DNA from: Mesorhizobium sp. M8A.F.Ca.ET.218.01.1.1
GTDB taxonomy: Bacteria; Pseudomonadota; Alphaproteobacteria; Rhizobiales; Rhizobiaceae
Assembly (NCBI RefSeq): GCF_004791165.1
Contig: NZ_SRUZ01000001.1
Span: 44,382-108,381 of the forward strand
Direction of reading: 5' to 3'
Length of the DNA: 64,000 nt
Under the pieces are notes generated by a model. It was not told where the DNA came from, made no database searches, and saw nothing but the letters and a program-made list of their open reading frames with translations. The translations under genes were made by a program, and so were the position numbers. This document shows, in pieces, positions 8,796 to 17,142 of the stretch. Each line of letters opens with the position of its first letter. The stretch's first letter is position 1.

Positions 8796-10649
8796 ATGAA
8801 CGAGTCCATCCTGCGACGCGCATTGCTGGTGATTGCCATCCTGGGTCTCGCCGTTGGGATCGGAGCGTGGCGAACCGGGCTCGGCCCCCTTGAGGCCGAC
8901 ACGATCTGGACGGTGGCGACGTTGCCCGTGGTAGCGGCTCTCGCCATCTCCATCCTGCGCGATTTCTGGATCGGCCGCTTCGGTGTCGATGCTATTGCGC
9001 TGGTGTCGATGTCCGCCGCGCTGTTTCTTGGCCAACCCTTGGCGGCAGTGGTGGTCGCGATTATGTATGCCGGCGGCACGGTGCTTGAGGATTTCGCTCG
9101 CGGCCGCGCGGAACGGAACCTCAAGGCATTGACCGACCGATCGCCGCGTATCGCCCACCGAACGTCAACGCTGGGGACAGAAACCATCTCCGTCGAGGAC
9201 GTTGATGTCGGCGACGAGATTCTGGTCCGGGCCGGCGAACTGCTCCCCGTCGATGGCATCCTGCTTGATGCTTCGGCCTCTCTCGACGAGTCCGCAGTGA
9301 GCGGAGAACCCCTGCCGGAACGGCGCAGCGCGGGGGATGTGCTGCGCAGCGGCACCGTCAATGCGGGCGAGACCTTGAGCATGCGGGCTTCTGCCCTCGC
9401 GGAACAGAGCACTTATGCCGCGATCGTACGCATGGTCGCTGCAGCGCAGACCGCGAAATCTCCATTCATTCGCATGGCCGACCGCTTTGCCCTGTTCCTT
9501 CTGCCAGCCACACTGCTGGTTTCCGGCGCCGCCTGGTATGTTTCCGGCGACCCAATCAGAGCGCTTGCGGTGCTGGTCGTCGCAACGCCCTGCCCGCTCA
9601 TCCTTGCTGCCCCCGTTGCATTCATCGGCGGCGTCTCGCGTGCCGCGCGTGCCGGCATCCTTATGAAGGGCAGCACGGCGCTGGAGGCTCTAGCGCAAGT
9701 CCGAACCGCGATCTTCGACAAGACGGGGACCTTGACCATCGGTGGCGCCGAGCTCATCGAAATCGAAGCCGCACCCGGCAGTGACGCGAACCATCTGCTG
9801 CAGCTGTTGGCATCCCTGGAACAGGCCTCACACCATGTGCTCGCCGACTCGATCATCCGGGAGGCGCGCGGCAGACAGCTGATGCTTTCGCATCCGCGTG
9901 ATGTCCGCGAGCATCGCGGCGCAGGCCTGAAGGGCCGGGTCGAGAACATTGCGATCGCCTCCGGATCGCGGGCTCTTGTGCTCGCCGACAGTCCCCTGCC
10001 CAACTGGGCGAAAGGGGGCGAAGAAAAATACCGGGACGAGGCGGTGCTCAGGGTCTTTGTAGCACTCGGCGGGCAGCTTGCCGGTGTTTTCACGTTCGGC
10101 GACGCCCTGCGTGTTGATGCGCATGATGCACTCGGCAAGCTGCGCTCCGCTGGCATTGGTCGCATGATCATGCTCACAGGCGACGACGGCGTGGCGGCCA
10201 AGCGCATCTCCGCCCGGCTCGACCTCGACGCCCTGGTCGCCGATGCGACCCCTGCCGAAAAAGTCGCGACGGTCACAGCCGAGAAAGCCTTGGCGCCGAC
10301 GATGATGGTCGGCGACGGCATCAACGATGCACCCGCCCTCGCCGCCGCGACGGTCGGCGTCGCCATGGGCGCGCGTGGGGCGACGGCCTCTTCCGAGGCG
10401 GCGGACGTCATCGTGCTGACCGACAGGCTGCTGCCTGTCGCCGATGCCGTCCGGATTGCACGGCGAACGCGATCGATCGCCTTGCAAAGCATCATTGCCG
10501 GACTGGCGCTGTCGGGGCTGGCAATGATCGCAGCGGCCATGGGGCAGATCACGCCGGTTGCCGGAGCGCTACTTCAGGAAGGGATTGACGTGGCGGTTAT
10601 CCTGAATGCTTTGCGGACCCTTGGCGATGGACATCTGTGGCGCGCATAG
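8796..10649 (+). CDS. P1B-type heavy-metal transporting ATPase without N-terminal metal-binding domain
   Basis: 617 residues from the ATG at 8796, which has GGAAGG about 7 bp upstream; a TTG at 8763 is a weaker start. Core motifs are intact: SGEPLP in the actuator domain, DKTGTLT for phosphorylation, MLTGDD and GDGINDAPAL in the hinge. The membrane metal site is TPCPL rather than CPC, and the usual SEHPLA signature reads SHHVLA, keeping the His but losing the Pro. There is no N-terminal HMA domain or Cys pair. It should export a transition metal from the cytoplasm; which metal is uncertain. Thioredoxin follows after 22 bp, so the two may be co-transcribed. Confidence 0.9.
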   Translation: MNESILRRALLVIAILGLAVGIGAWRTGLGPLEADTIWTVATLPVVAALAISILRDFWIGRFGVDAIALVSMSAALFLGQPLAAVVVAIMYAGGTVLEDFARGRAERNLKALTDRSPRIAHRTSTLGTETISVEDVDVGDEILVRAGELLPVDGILLDASASLDESAVSGEPLPERRSAGDVLRSGTVNAGETLSMRASALAEQSTYAAIVRMVAAAQTAKSPFIRMADRFALFLLPATLLVSGAAWYVSGDPIRALAVLVVATPCPLILAAPVAFIGGVSRAARAGILMKGSTALEALAQVRTAIFDKTGTLTIGGAELIEIEAAPGSDANHLLQLLASLEQASHHVLADSIIREARGRQLMLSHPRDVREHRGAGLKGRVENIAIASGSRALVLADSPLPNWAKGGEEKYRDEAVLRVFVALGGQLAGVFTFGDALRVDAHDALGKLRSAGIGRMIMLTGDDGVAAKRISARLDLDALVADATPAEKVATVTAEKALAPTMMVGDGINDAPALAAATVGVAMGARGATASSEAADVIVLTDRLLPVADAVRIARRTRSIALQSIIAGLALSGLAMIAAAMGQITPVAGALLQEGIDVAVILNALRTLGDGHLWRA

Positions 10650-10671
10650 TGGTCGAGAACAAGTTCGGTGA

Positions 10672-11127
10672 ATGGCCATGGCACAGCAAAATCTGGTGGT
10701 TTGCAGCAAATGCGGCGGAGTCAATCGCCTGCCGCCGTCACGAAATGCCAGTGAGGCAAAATGTGGAAAGTGCGGGACCAGACTGTTTTCAGGTCACCCC
10801 CCGGACGTCGACGCCAAGACGTTCGATCACCAGATTACGCGAAGCAGTATTCCCGTTGTCGTCGACATCTGGGCACCTTGGTGCGGCCCCTGCAAGATGA
10901 TGGCGCCGGCCTATGAAGCGGCGGCAATCGAACTGGAGCCACATGTTCGCCTGATCAAACTCAATTCCGAAAATGAGCAATCTGTCGCGGCAAGGCTCGG
11001 CATTCGCGGCATCCCGACCATGATTCTGTTCCATGGCGGACGCGAACTCGCGCGCACATCTGGCGCAATGACGGCAGGCCAGATCGTCAGGTGGGTTCGC
11101 GACCGCCTGCCGACGGTGACCGCCTGA
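10672..11127 (+). CDS. trxC: Thioredoxin 2-type protein with N-terminal zinc ribbon
   Basis: A 151-residue TrxC-like disulfide reductase. The N-terminus has two Cys pairs (CSKCGG and CGKCGT), the zinc-binding site typical of thioredoxin 2. The catalytic motif is WAPWCGPCK (about residues 67-75), and the cis-Pro segment is GIRGIPTM. It is cytoplasmic and should reduce disulfides during oxidative or metal stress. The start may be the ATG at 10672 or the one at 10678 two codons on. It lies 22 bp after the P-type ATPase and 13 bp before the MgtC-like gene, suggesting one operon. Confidence 0.9.
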   Translation: MAMAQQNLVVCSKCGGVNRLPPSRNASEAKCGKCGTRLFSGHPPDVDAKTFDHQITRSSIPVVVDIWAPWCGPCKMMAPAYEAAAIELEPHVRLIKLNSENEQSVAARLGIRGIPTMILFHGGRELARTSGAMTAGQIVRWVRDRLPTVTA

Positions 11128-11140
11128 AGTCGTCGCGCCA

Positions 11141-12393
11141 ATGGATCCGCTCATCGCCCGGCTTGGACTGGCCCTCGCAATAGGTCTCCTTGTCGGCTTG
11201 GAGCGTGGTTGGCAAGAGCGGGATGCGCCCGACCGCAGTCGCACAGCTGGCATCCGGACATTCGGCATATCCGGGCTGCTTGGTGGCGTGCTCGCGGCGC
11301 TGGCCAGTGCACTAGGCTCCGTATCGGTGCTCGTCGGAGGCTTCATCGCCTTTGCGGCAATCTTTGCCTGGTACAAGGCGCGTGAGGCTGCCCATGACGA
11401 GGATTTCAGCGTCACGAGCGTGATCGCAGGCCTGGGCGTTTTCGCCCTTGGCGCGCTTTCCGTAGCCGGCGATTATCGGGCTGCTGCTGCGGGCGGGGCG
11501 GCACTGGCGGCAATCCTGGCCAGCCGAGAAGTCCTGCACGGTCTTTTGAAGCGACTGACCTGGGTCGAACTGCGTTCGGCGCTGATCCTGGCAGTGATGA
11601 CGGCGATCGTCTTACCCCTGTTGCCAAACCGGACGATGGACCCGTGGGGCGGTTTCAATCCTTGGGAAGTTTGGTTCCTGACGGTGCTGATGGCCTCGAT
11701 ATCGTTCGCCGGCTACGTGGCTGTTCGCATTCTGGGAAATACGCGTGGGCTGCGGTCAGTTCGCTCGTCGGTGCGATCGTCTCTTCCACAGCGGTGACCT
11801 TGGCGCTTGCCCGCAATGCCGCGTCGGGCGGCAATCCACTGCCGCTCGCCGGGGCGGCATCCCTGGCTGCAATGGTTTCGGTGCTCCGCGTCTGCGCCGT
11901 GATTCTGATCATAGAGCCAGGCGTGTTCGCTTCGGTCGCTATAGCGGCGATGGCAGCCGCGCTCGCCTTCGCTGTCTGCGGCGCATTGCTGATGACTCGC
12001 GACAGCGGGAATGAGGAACGCAGCGCTATTGCGCGCAATCCATTCGAGCTGGGTCCGCTGTTGCTGTTCGCGCTGCTCTTCGCGCTTGTCGCGACCGCAA
12101 GCGCTGGATTGGCAGCTCAATTCGGCAGCCGCGGCTTGCTGGTTACCTCAGCGCTGGCAGGCACGTTCGATGTCGACGTCTCGGTGCTCAGTGCCTTGCG
12201 GCTGGTCAAGTATTCGGTCCCCGTCGAGACTGTCGGTCAGGCTGTGCTGGCGGCACTGGCGGCAAATGCGATCGGCCGCCTGTCACTGGCGGTATTTGCC
12301 GGTCCGATCAGGTTCTGGGTGCCGCTGGCCGGCGCAACCCTGACCGCTGCGACCGCCGGCTATGGCGCCATGTTGTTGCCTGGCCCGGGATAG
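11141..12393 (+). pseudogene. MgtC/SapB-DUF4010 membrane protein, split by a -1 frameshift
   Basis: Two frames together encode one protein of about 417 residues. The first (11141-11797) gives the MgtC/SapB part (LALAIGLLVGLERGWQER) and the beginning of DUF4010, through FAGYVAVRILGNTRGL. The second continues from about 11753 to 12393 with AVSSLVGAIVSSTAVTLALA and further membrane helices. Adding one base near 11752 restores RGL-A-VSSLVGAIVSS exactly, which is the family pattern, so a single-base deletion or a sequencing error is the cause. Both halves keep normal codon use and no other stops, so the lesion is very recent or artificial. Function of the family is not settled. Confidence 0.8.
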
Positions 12394-12415
12394 AAGCGCG
12401 GTTCTTGAGCCATCT

Positions 12416-12429
12416 TTGATGCGGATCAA
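12416..12429. promoter_or_regulatory. Perfect FixK/FNR box upstream of 12479 gene
   Basis: TTGATGCGGATCAA is a perfect TTGAT-N4-ATCAA palindrome, 49 bp before the ATG of the hypothetical gene and presumably of the oxidoreductase behind it. Confidence 0.75.
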
Positions 12430-12478
12430 GGGGCAGGCCCAGCTACGGCTCTATGGGACTCCTTAAAAGGAGTTCGCC

Positions 12479-12865
12479 ATGACCAGTTTGAAGGACCTTA
12501 CCCCGAAATTCCGCCATGTCCGGCTGCTGCTAGCCCGCGAGAAGGATCACCCGGGAGGAGACCGTGAAGAGGGTTACGACGTGCTGGCTCCGCTGAACGG
12601 CGAAGGGCGTATCGATGCCGAAGAATGGAAATCGCACAGGGCCTCATGTCGAGTTCGCCGCTTTCGGACTGGCGAGGAGGATCTGATCGGCCGGCTGAGA
12701 CGCAAGCCCGGCGGGCAGTGGTATTTCGACTACGCCGAAGGCGACCGCGATGACGAAATCGGCTTTCATCTCGGCGACGAACGGTTCGTGACCGGTGAAT
12801 ATGTGTCGATCGAGCGCAACGGCACCATGCACACCTACCAGGTGGCAAGGGTCGAGCGGCCATGA
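12479..12865 (+). CDS. Conserved-looking hypothetical protein, 128 aa
   Basis: I do not recognise this family. It is a soluble, highly charged protein without signal peptide, membrane helix or cysteine cluster. One cysteine is visible (ASCRVRRF), and the C-terminal part (DEIGFHLGDERFVTGEYVSI) looks like beta strands. Translation signals are good, with AAAAGGAG ahead of the ATG. It sits directly behind a perfect FixK/FNR box and 32 bp before a flavodoxin-fold oxidoreductase, so co-regulation with the low-oxygen set is likely. Confidence 0.7.
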   Translation: MTSLKDLTPKFRHVRLLLAREKDHPGGDREEGYDVLAPLNGEGRIDAEEWKSHRASCRVRRFRTGEEDLIGRLRRKPGGQWYFDYAEGDRDDEIGFHLGDERFVTGEYVSIERNGTMHTYQVARVERP

Positions 12866-12897
12866 CGCGGCAACGCCTGGCTCCCTGGGAGTAGACC

Positions 12898-13488
12898 ATG
12901 TCGCGACGCATCCTGATAGTGGTCGGCCATCCAGACCCGTCCCCGGATCGGCTCTGCCGCGGTCTTGCCGACGCCTATGGCGAGGGCGCGGGAAAGGCAG
13001 GGCATGGTGTCCGCCGGGTCGATCTGGGGGCAATCGATTTTCCGATGCTTCGGACGATGCAGGAGTTCGAGCATGGTGCGGTTCCCGATGAGTTGAAAGA
13101 AGCAGCCGAGGCGATCGTGTGGGCTGAGCATGTCGTCTTTGTCTTTCCGCTGTGGCTTGGAACCATGCCGGCCATACTCAAGGCATTTCTGGAACAGGTC
13201 ATGCGGCCGGGAACGGCCTTTGCCTATCCGGACAAGGGCGGCGGCTTCACCAAGACATTGCTTCGTGGCCGCTCGGCGCGCGTCGTGGTGACGATGGGCA
13301 TGCCTTCCGTCGTGTATCGGCTATGGTTCCTCGGACACGGCATCGCCGGCCTGAAGCGAAGCATTCTGCAATTTGTCGGCATCAGTCCGGTACGCGAGAC
13401 CTTGTTCGGCATGGTCGCTGGAGCCAGCGATGCGACCCGTGCGAAGTGGATCCGGCATATGCGCGAACTGGGTGGACGGGCCAGATAA
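12898..13488 (+). CDS. NAD(P)H-dependent oxidoreductase, flavodoxin-like fold (NQO1/MdaB type)
   Basis: 196 residues with the N-terminal flavin-phosphate region ILIVVGHPDPSPDRLCRGLA and the FPLWLGTMPAILKAFLEQV segment typical of NAD(P)H quinone reductases of the NQO1/KefF/MdaB family. It should carry FMN or FAD and reduce quinones or similar acceptors by two electrons in the cytoplasm. A GGGAG sequence lies about 5 bp before the ATG. It is downstream of the 12479 gene and converges with the alcohol dehydrogenase gene. Confidence 0.85.
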   Translation: MSRRILIVVGHPDPSPDRLCRGLADAYGEGAGKAGHGVRRVDLGAIDFPMLRTMQEFEHGAVPDELKEAAEAIVWAEHVVFVFPLWLGTMPAILKAFLEQVMRPGTAFAYPDKGGGFTKTLLRGRSARVVVTMGMPSVVYRLWFLGHGIAGLKRSILQFVGISPVRETLFGMVAGASDATRAKWIRHMRELGGRAR

Positions 13489-13518
13489 CGCTCCCACATA
13501 ACGCTCGTTGAATGCCGA

Positions 13519-14502
13519 TCACGGCACCAGGACGGCGGCGCCGCTCAATCTGCCTTGCCTCACATCGTCCAATGCCTGATTGGCCTGTTCCAGCGGGTAG
13601 ACCTTGGTGTATGTGTGCACCCGAGCGCGCCTGGCAATGGGAAAGAACTCTTCGGCGTCGCGGCGCGTCAGGTTTGCAACCGACACCAGTTCACGCTCTT
13701 CCCAGAGCAACTCGTAGGCCATCGCCGGAATGTCGCTCATGTGGATGCCGCCGCAAACCACCCGGCCGCCCTTGCGCACGGCACCAAGTGCGATCGGCAC
13801 CAGGTCACCCACAGGAGCGAAGATGATCGCGGCATCGAGCTGCCTGGGCGGAAGCTCCTCCGACCCGCCCGCCCACGTCGCGCCGAGCGAGCGGGCGAAT
13901 TCCTGTGCTTCACTGTCGCCGGGCCGGGTGAAAGCGAAGATGTCACGACCCTGCCAGATTGCGATCTGCGCAACGATATGTGCAGCGGCACCGAAGCCGT
14001 AGATCCCGAGCCGCTTGCCGTCACCGGCCTTCTTCAGGCATCGCCAGCCGATCAGGCCAGCGCAAAGCAACGGCGCCTGCGATACGGGGTCGGCATCCGT
14101 GTCCAGATCGAAGGCGAATTGCGCGTCGGCAATGACATGGCTGGCGAAGCCGCCATCGCGTGTATAACCCGTGAAATCTGGCTGATCGCAGAGATTTTCA
14201 TTCTCCGCGACACAGTAGGGACAATGCCCGCAAGTGTGCCCAAGCCAAGGCACGCCAACCCTGCGCCCGATCCTGGAACGCGCCACGCCTTTGCCGACGG
14301 AATCGATAGTGCCGACGATTTCGTGACCCGGAATGAGCGGCAGTTTCGGATGACGCAGATCGCCATCAATGACATGCAGATCGGTCCGGCAGACAGCGCA
14401 TGCCTCGATCCTCAACCTGATCTCACCGGGTCTCGCTATGGGATCAGGCCTGTCGACCAGCTTCAATGGCACGCCGATGTTTTCGAGCACCATCGCTCTC
14501 AT
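13519..14502 (-). CDS. Zinc-dependent alcohol dehydrogenase
   Basis: A medium-chain dehydrogenase of 327 residues. Catalytic zinc ligands lie in CAVCRTDLH and PGHEIVG. The structural-zinc lobe has the four cysteines of CGHCPYCVAENENLC. The nucleotide-binding turn is GIYGFGAAAHIV. I chose the ATG at 14502 because GGAG precedes it by 6 bp and it gives MRAMVLEN, usual for the family; a TTG ten codons upstream and a middle ATG at 14514 are possible. It probably interconverts an alcohol and aldehyde with NAD(H), possibly as a fermentative sink under low oxygen. No box was found directly before it. Confidence 0.88.
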   Translation of the reverse strand: MRAMVLENIGVPLKLVDRPDPIARPGEIRLRIEACAVCRTDLHVIDGDLRHPKLPLIPGHEIVGTIDSVGKGVARSRIGRRVGVPWLGHTCGHCPYCVAENENLCDQPDFTGYTRDGGFASHVIADAQFAFDLDTDADPVSQAPLLCAGLIGWRCLKKAGDGKRLGIYGFGAAAHIVAQIAIWQGRDIFAFTRPGDSEAQEFARSLGATWAGGSEELPPRQLDAAIIFAPVGDLVPIALGAVRKGGRVVCGGIHMSDIPAMAYELLWEERELVSVANLTRRDAEEFFPIARRARVHTYTKVYPLEQANQALDDVRQGRLSGAAVLVP

Positions 14503-14653
14503 GACGTGCTCCATGTTGCCCCGGAAAAACAAATGCCGTGACTGCCCAGCCTCCGCCTTGGCGCGGCCAAACCGACAAGGCCGGCGATCCCGGCAGGCTT
14601 TCGAAAACTGCGGCAGTCACAGGTTCCGGCCAGGCGGCTGCCTGCTTCATTAT

Positions 14654-15151
14654 CTATGGCTCGACGGTGAATTCGGCCCACATGCCGGCTCCATAGTGAC
14701 CTGGCACGTTGCAGATAAGCAGGTATTTTCCAGCCTTCAGCTCGACGGTCAACGTGCCTGATTTTCCCGGATCAAGCTCCGAAACTTCGCCCTTGTCGCC
14801 AGCCTTGTCTTCGTCGACGCGGTTCTCGGCTTCAAGGTAAGGAAGCGGCTTGCCGGGATCGGCAAGGTGCATCACGATCATTTCGTGGACGGTGTCCTTG
14901 GAGTCATTCTTCACATTGAATGTGACCTCTCCGGCCTTTGCCACACTTGGCAAAGCCTTGATGCCCATGGTCGCCTTGGCGAGATCGAGGCCCGGCGCTG
15001 CATACGCAAGACCCATCGGCATCTCCGTGCTCGCGCCCTTGTCCCAGAGCGAAACCTGGACGAGCGCGTCAGCCTGGGCGGCGCCGGCATGGCTAGCCAT
15101 GAGCATTGCAGCAGCAAGCCCAAATGTTGCTTTCCTCAATACGGTTTTCAT
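14654..15151 (-). CDS. Periplasmic cupredoxin-like copper protein (paralogue 1)
   Basis: 165 residues with a signal peptide ending near AGAAQADA. The single plastocyanin-like domain has the type 1 copper ligands: His in VHEMIV, then Cys, His and Met in CNVPGHYGAGM. It is related to the second cupredoxin at 16383; both share VSLWDK/VKLWDK, KDTVHEMIV, ENRV(D/N)ED and GEVSELDPGK(S/T)G. It is probably an electron carrier or copper chaperone in the periplasm. It diverges from the PepSY gene across a FixK/FNR-like box, 79 bp from its ATG. Confidence 0.88.
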   Translation of the reverse strand: MKTVLRKATFGLAAAMLMASHAGAAQADALVQVSLWDKGASTEMPMGLAYAAPGLDLAKATMGIKALPSVAKAGEVTFNVKNDSKDTVHEMIVMHLADPGKPLPYLEAENRVDEDKAGDKGEVSELDPGKSGTLTVELKAGKYLLICNVPGHYGAGMWAEFTVEP

Positions 15152-15229
15152 GGCGATCCTCTTTCCGGGTGGGCAGCAGAAGTGCTCTACATCCGGCCGT
15201 CATCCTGCTCACGACGTCACCCGCCGTCC

Positions 15230-15243
15230 TTGCGCCAGATCAA
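15230..15243. promoter_or_regulatory. FixK/FNR-like box between cupredoxin and PepSY genes
   Basis: TTGCGCCAGATCAA fits TTGC-N6-TCAA. It is 79 bp before the cupredoxin start on the minus strand and 164 bp before the PepSY start on the plus strand. Confidence 0.55.
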
Positions 15244-15406
15244 ATTGATCGGCGCGGCCCCGATCGGTGCCGATGATACAATTGTCAGCCAGTTGTCAGC
15301 TTGAATTGATTATTTCGCTCCAATGGCGGTGAGAATCGCCGTCTGGACGATCGAAGATCCACCTGCGGGCGCAACATCGGCGCCCAACCTTCCGAATGGA
15401 GTCATC

Positions 15407-15685
15407 ATGTATCGCACACTCGTTTTCGCCGCTTTGGCTGGCATGATCGCGGGACCGGCGCTCGCCGCCGGCGGCAGCTGCAGCACCGCCCCAAAATCGC
15501 AATTCAAGCCCAAGGCAACACTGGAAGCACAATTGACTGGCGAAGGCCTCACCGTGCGGCAGATCAAGGTCGAGAAGGGCTGCTATGAGGTCTACGCGGT
15601 CGACAAGGCGGGCAAAAAGGTCAATCTGGCCTACAATGCCGAGACCCTTGAAAAGCTCGACAATGCCGAAGCCGGCGAAAATTGA
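15407..15685 (+). CDS. Small secreted PepSY-like protein
   Basis: 92 residues starting at the ATG at 15407, which has GGAG 6 bp upstream. A signal peptide (MYRTLVFAALAGMIAGPALA) is followed by a Cys residue and a PepSY-type fold with LTGEGLTVRQIKVEKGCYEVYAVDKAGKK split across two strands. Such proteins are periplasmic and often accompany cytochrome b561 genes. Its 3' end overlaps the cytochrome b561 start by 23 bp, so the two are coupled. The exact job is unknown. Confidence 0.8.
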   Translation: MYRTLVFAALAGMIAGPALAAGGSCSTAPKSQFKPKATLEAQLTGEGLTVRQIKVEKGCYEVYAVDKAGKKVNLAYNAETLEKLDNAEAGEN

Positions 15686-16259
15686 TCAGAACGTTCCGGC
15701 AGCAGCAGGCGCGCACCCATCGCCGCCGATGGTGCGCGTCTGGGATCGGGCCGTGCGGAGTTTCCATTGGGCATTGGTGCTCAGCTTCGTCACGGCCTGG
15801 CTCACCTCCCATTCCTCGGAGGGTATCCACCACTGGGCCGGATACGCCGCCGCCGCCCTCATCGGCATAAGGCTTCTGTGGGGTGTTCTTGGTACCCGCT
15901 ATGCGCGGTTCTCCCAATTCGTGCGTGATCCGGCGACTGTCGCGCGTTATCTCTCGGCAATACTGAGCGGCCGCGAGGCCCGATATATCGGCCACAATCC
16001 GGCTGGCGGCGCGATGGTGATCGTCTTGATCGCGGCGATGGCTTCAACCGCTCTTACCGGCTGGCTGATGACGACCGACGCCTATTTCGGTGTGCCCTGG
16101 GTCGAAGCCGCACATAGCCTGGCGGCGCACGGCCTGTTGCTCCTCGTCTTGCTTCATATTGGCGGTGTCGCCCTGGCAAGCTTTCGCCACCGCGAAAACC
16201 TGGTCCGAGCCATGATCACCGGACGAAAACGCAGCGCCGAACCGGCGGACATCGCTTGA
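15663..16259 (+). CDS. Cytochrome b561-family membrane protein
   Basis: About 198 residues from the ATG at 15663; a Met at 15729 (MVRVWD) is an alternative. Four hydrophobic helices and histidines placed for two b haems are visible: FHWALV, GIHHWAGY, and the pair in HSLAAHGLLLLVLLH. This matches the bacterial cytochrome b561/NiFe-hydrogenase b-subunit fold, which passes electrons between quinone and periplasmic c-type or copper proteins. It overlaps the PepSY gene and is bracketed by two cupredoxin genes, suggesting a shared electron-transfer route. Confidence 0.87.
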   Translation: MPKPAKIDQNVPAAAGAHPSPPMVRVWDRAVRSFHWALVLSFVTAWLTSHSSEGIHHWAGYAAAALIGIRLLWGVLGTRYARFSQFVRDPATVARYLSAILSGREARYIGHNPAGGAMVIVLIAAMASTALTGWLMTTDAYFGVPWVEAAHSLAAHGLLLLVLLHIGGVALASFRHRENLVRAMITGRKRSAEPADIA

Positions 16260-16333
16260 CGATCGGCCAATCATCAACCCGGCGCCGTATCGGGCGCAAG
16301 CGGTAGCGGTCTCGATCGGGGAAGCAATGAACA

Positions 16334-16366
16334 GCAACCCGCCGCGCCTTTTGGCGGGCGGGTTGC
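16334..16366. terminator. Bidirectional hairpin between cytochrome b561 and cupredoxin 2
   Basis: Arms GCAACCCGCC...and...GGCGGGCGGGTTGC pair with one small bulge around a TTTT loop. It sits between two converging genes. Confidence 0.6.
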
Positions 16367-16382
16367 AGCGTTGGATCACCGT

Positions 16383-16859
16383 CTACTTGACCAGGATCGT
16401 TGCCCACATTCCATTCATGAAATGACCGGGGATATTGCAAAAAACGGCATAGCTGCCCGGCTTGAGGTCCAGGGTCAGCGATCCGGTTTTGCCTGGATCG
16501 AGTTCGGAAACCTCGCCGAGATGGCCGGCCGCGTCCTCGTTGACGCGATTTTCATTTTTCACATACGGCAATGCGGTCTTTTTCGCATCCGCGGCCGGCA
16601 CGACGATCATTTCGTGAACCGTGTCCTTGGACGTATTGCTGACTTTGAAGGTAACCTCGCCCGCGGGTACGACGGTCTTGTCCAGCTTGATGGCCATCGT
16701 CGCCATGCTCATGTTTGCCGGCATGCCCATCCCCATCTTGGCGTCCGGGTTCACGGCACCGTCCTTGTCCCAAAGCTTTACGTTGACGGTCGTGTTGGCG
16801 AAGGCTGGCACCGACGCCGTCAAGAGGACCAAGACCAGTCCGGACTTGAAAAACTGCAT
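16383..16859 (-). CDS. Periplasmic cupredoxin-like copper protein (paralogue 2)
   Basis: 158 residues. A signal peptide ends near VPAFA-NT. Type 1 copper ligands are again His in VHEMIV and Cys/His/Met in CNIPGHFMNGM. It carries an extra Met-rich stretch, MGMGMPANMSMATM, absent from paralogue 1, which may give a second copper-binding site. AGGAG lies about 9 bp before the ATG. It faces away from the Crp/Fnr regulator. No clear FixK box is seen upstream; the nearest candidate (TTGA-AGA-ATCA) has the wrong spacing. Confidence 0.88.
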   Translation of the reverse strand: MQFFKSGLVLVLLTASVPAFANTTVNVKLWDKDGAVNPDAKMGMGMPANMSMATMAIKLDKTVVPAGEVTFKVSNTSKDTVHEMIVVPAADAKKTALPYVKNENRVNEDAAGHLGEVSELDPGKTGSLTLDLKPGSYAVFCNIPGHFMNGMWATILVK

Positions 16860-17142
16860 GTTAGAATTGCTCCTGATCGCGTGCGGCGACCCCGCAGCCG
16901 ATGGTTTTGAAGAATCATTTCCGGTCGCAGCGCCGGGCTAGCGCGGCCAAGCTGACAACAGGCTGACAATGGAGACAGGGCCGGAAGAGGCGACACCCTC
17001 GCGCCAAGCCGGCGCATCGAATCTGCTCTGGACATGAGCGGGCCGGCGCGTGCCTAGGTAGTTTCCCGTAGGGACAAAACCGAATTTCGCGACCCGCGGA
17101 TTCGCGCGATTGCTGTGTCGCGAAACAACCTGGACAACAGCC

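Noticed and set aside
14558..14570. Palindrome TTGGCGCGGCCAA between alcohol dehydrogenase and cupredoxin genes
   Set aside because: It lies downstream of one gene and far from the other start, and does not match the FixK pattern; likely chance in GC-rich DNA.
16903..16920. Possible FixK box upstream of the second cupredoxin (TTGA-AGA-ATCA)
   Set aside because: The spacing between half-sites is one base short and the outer bases do not match.
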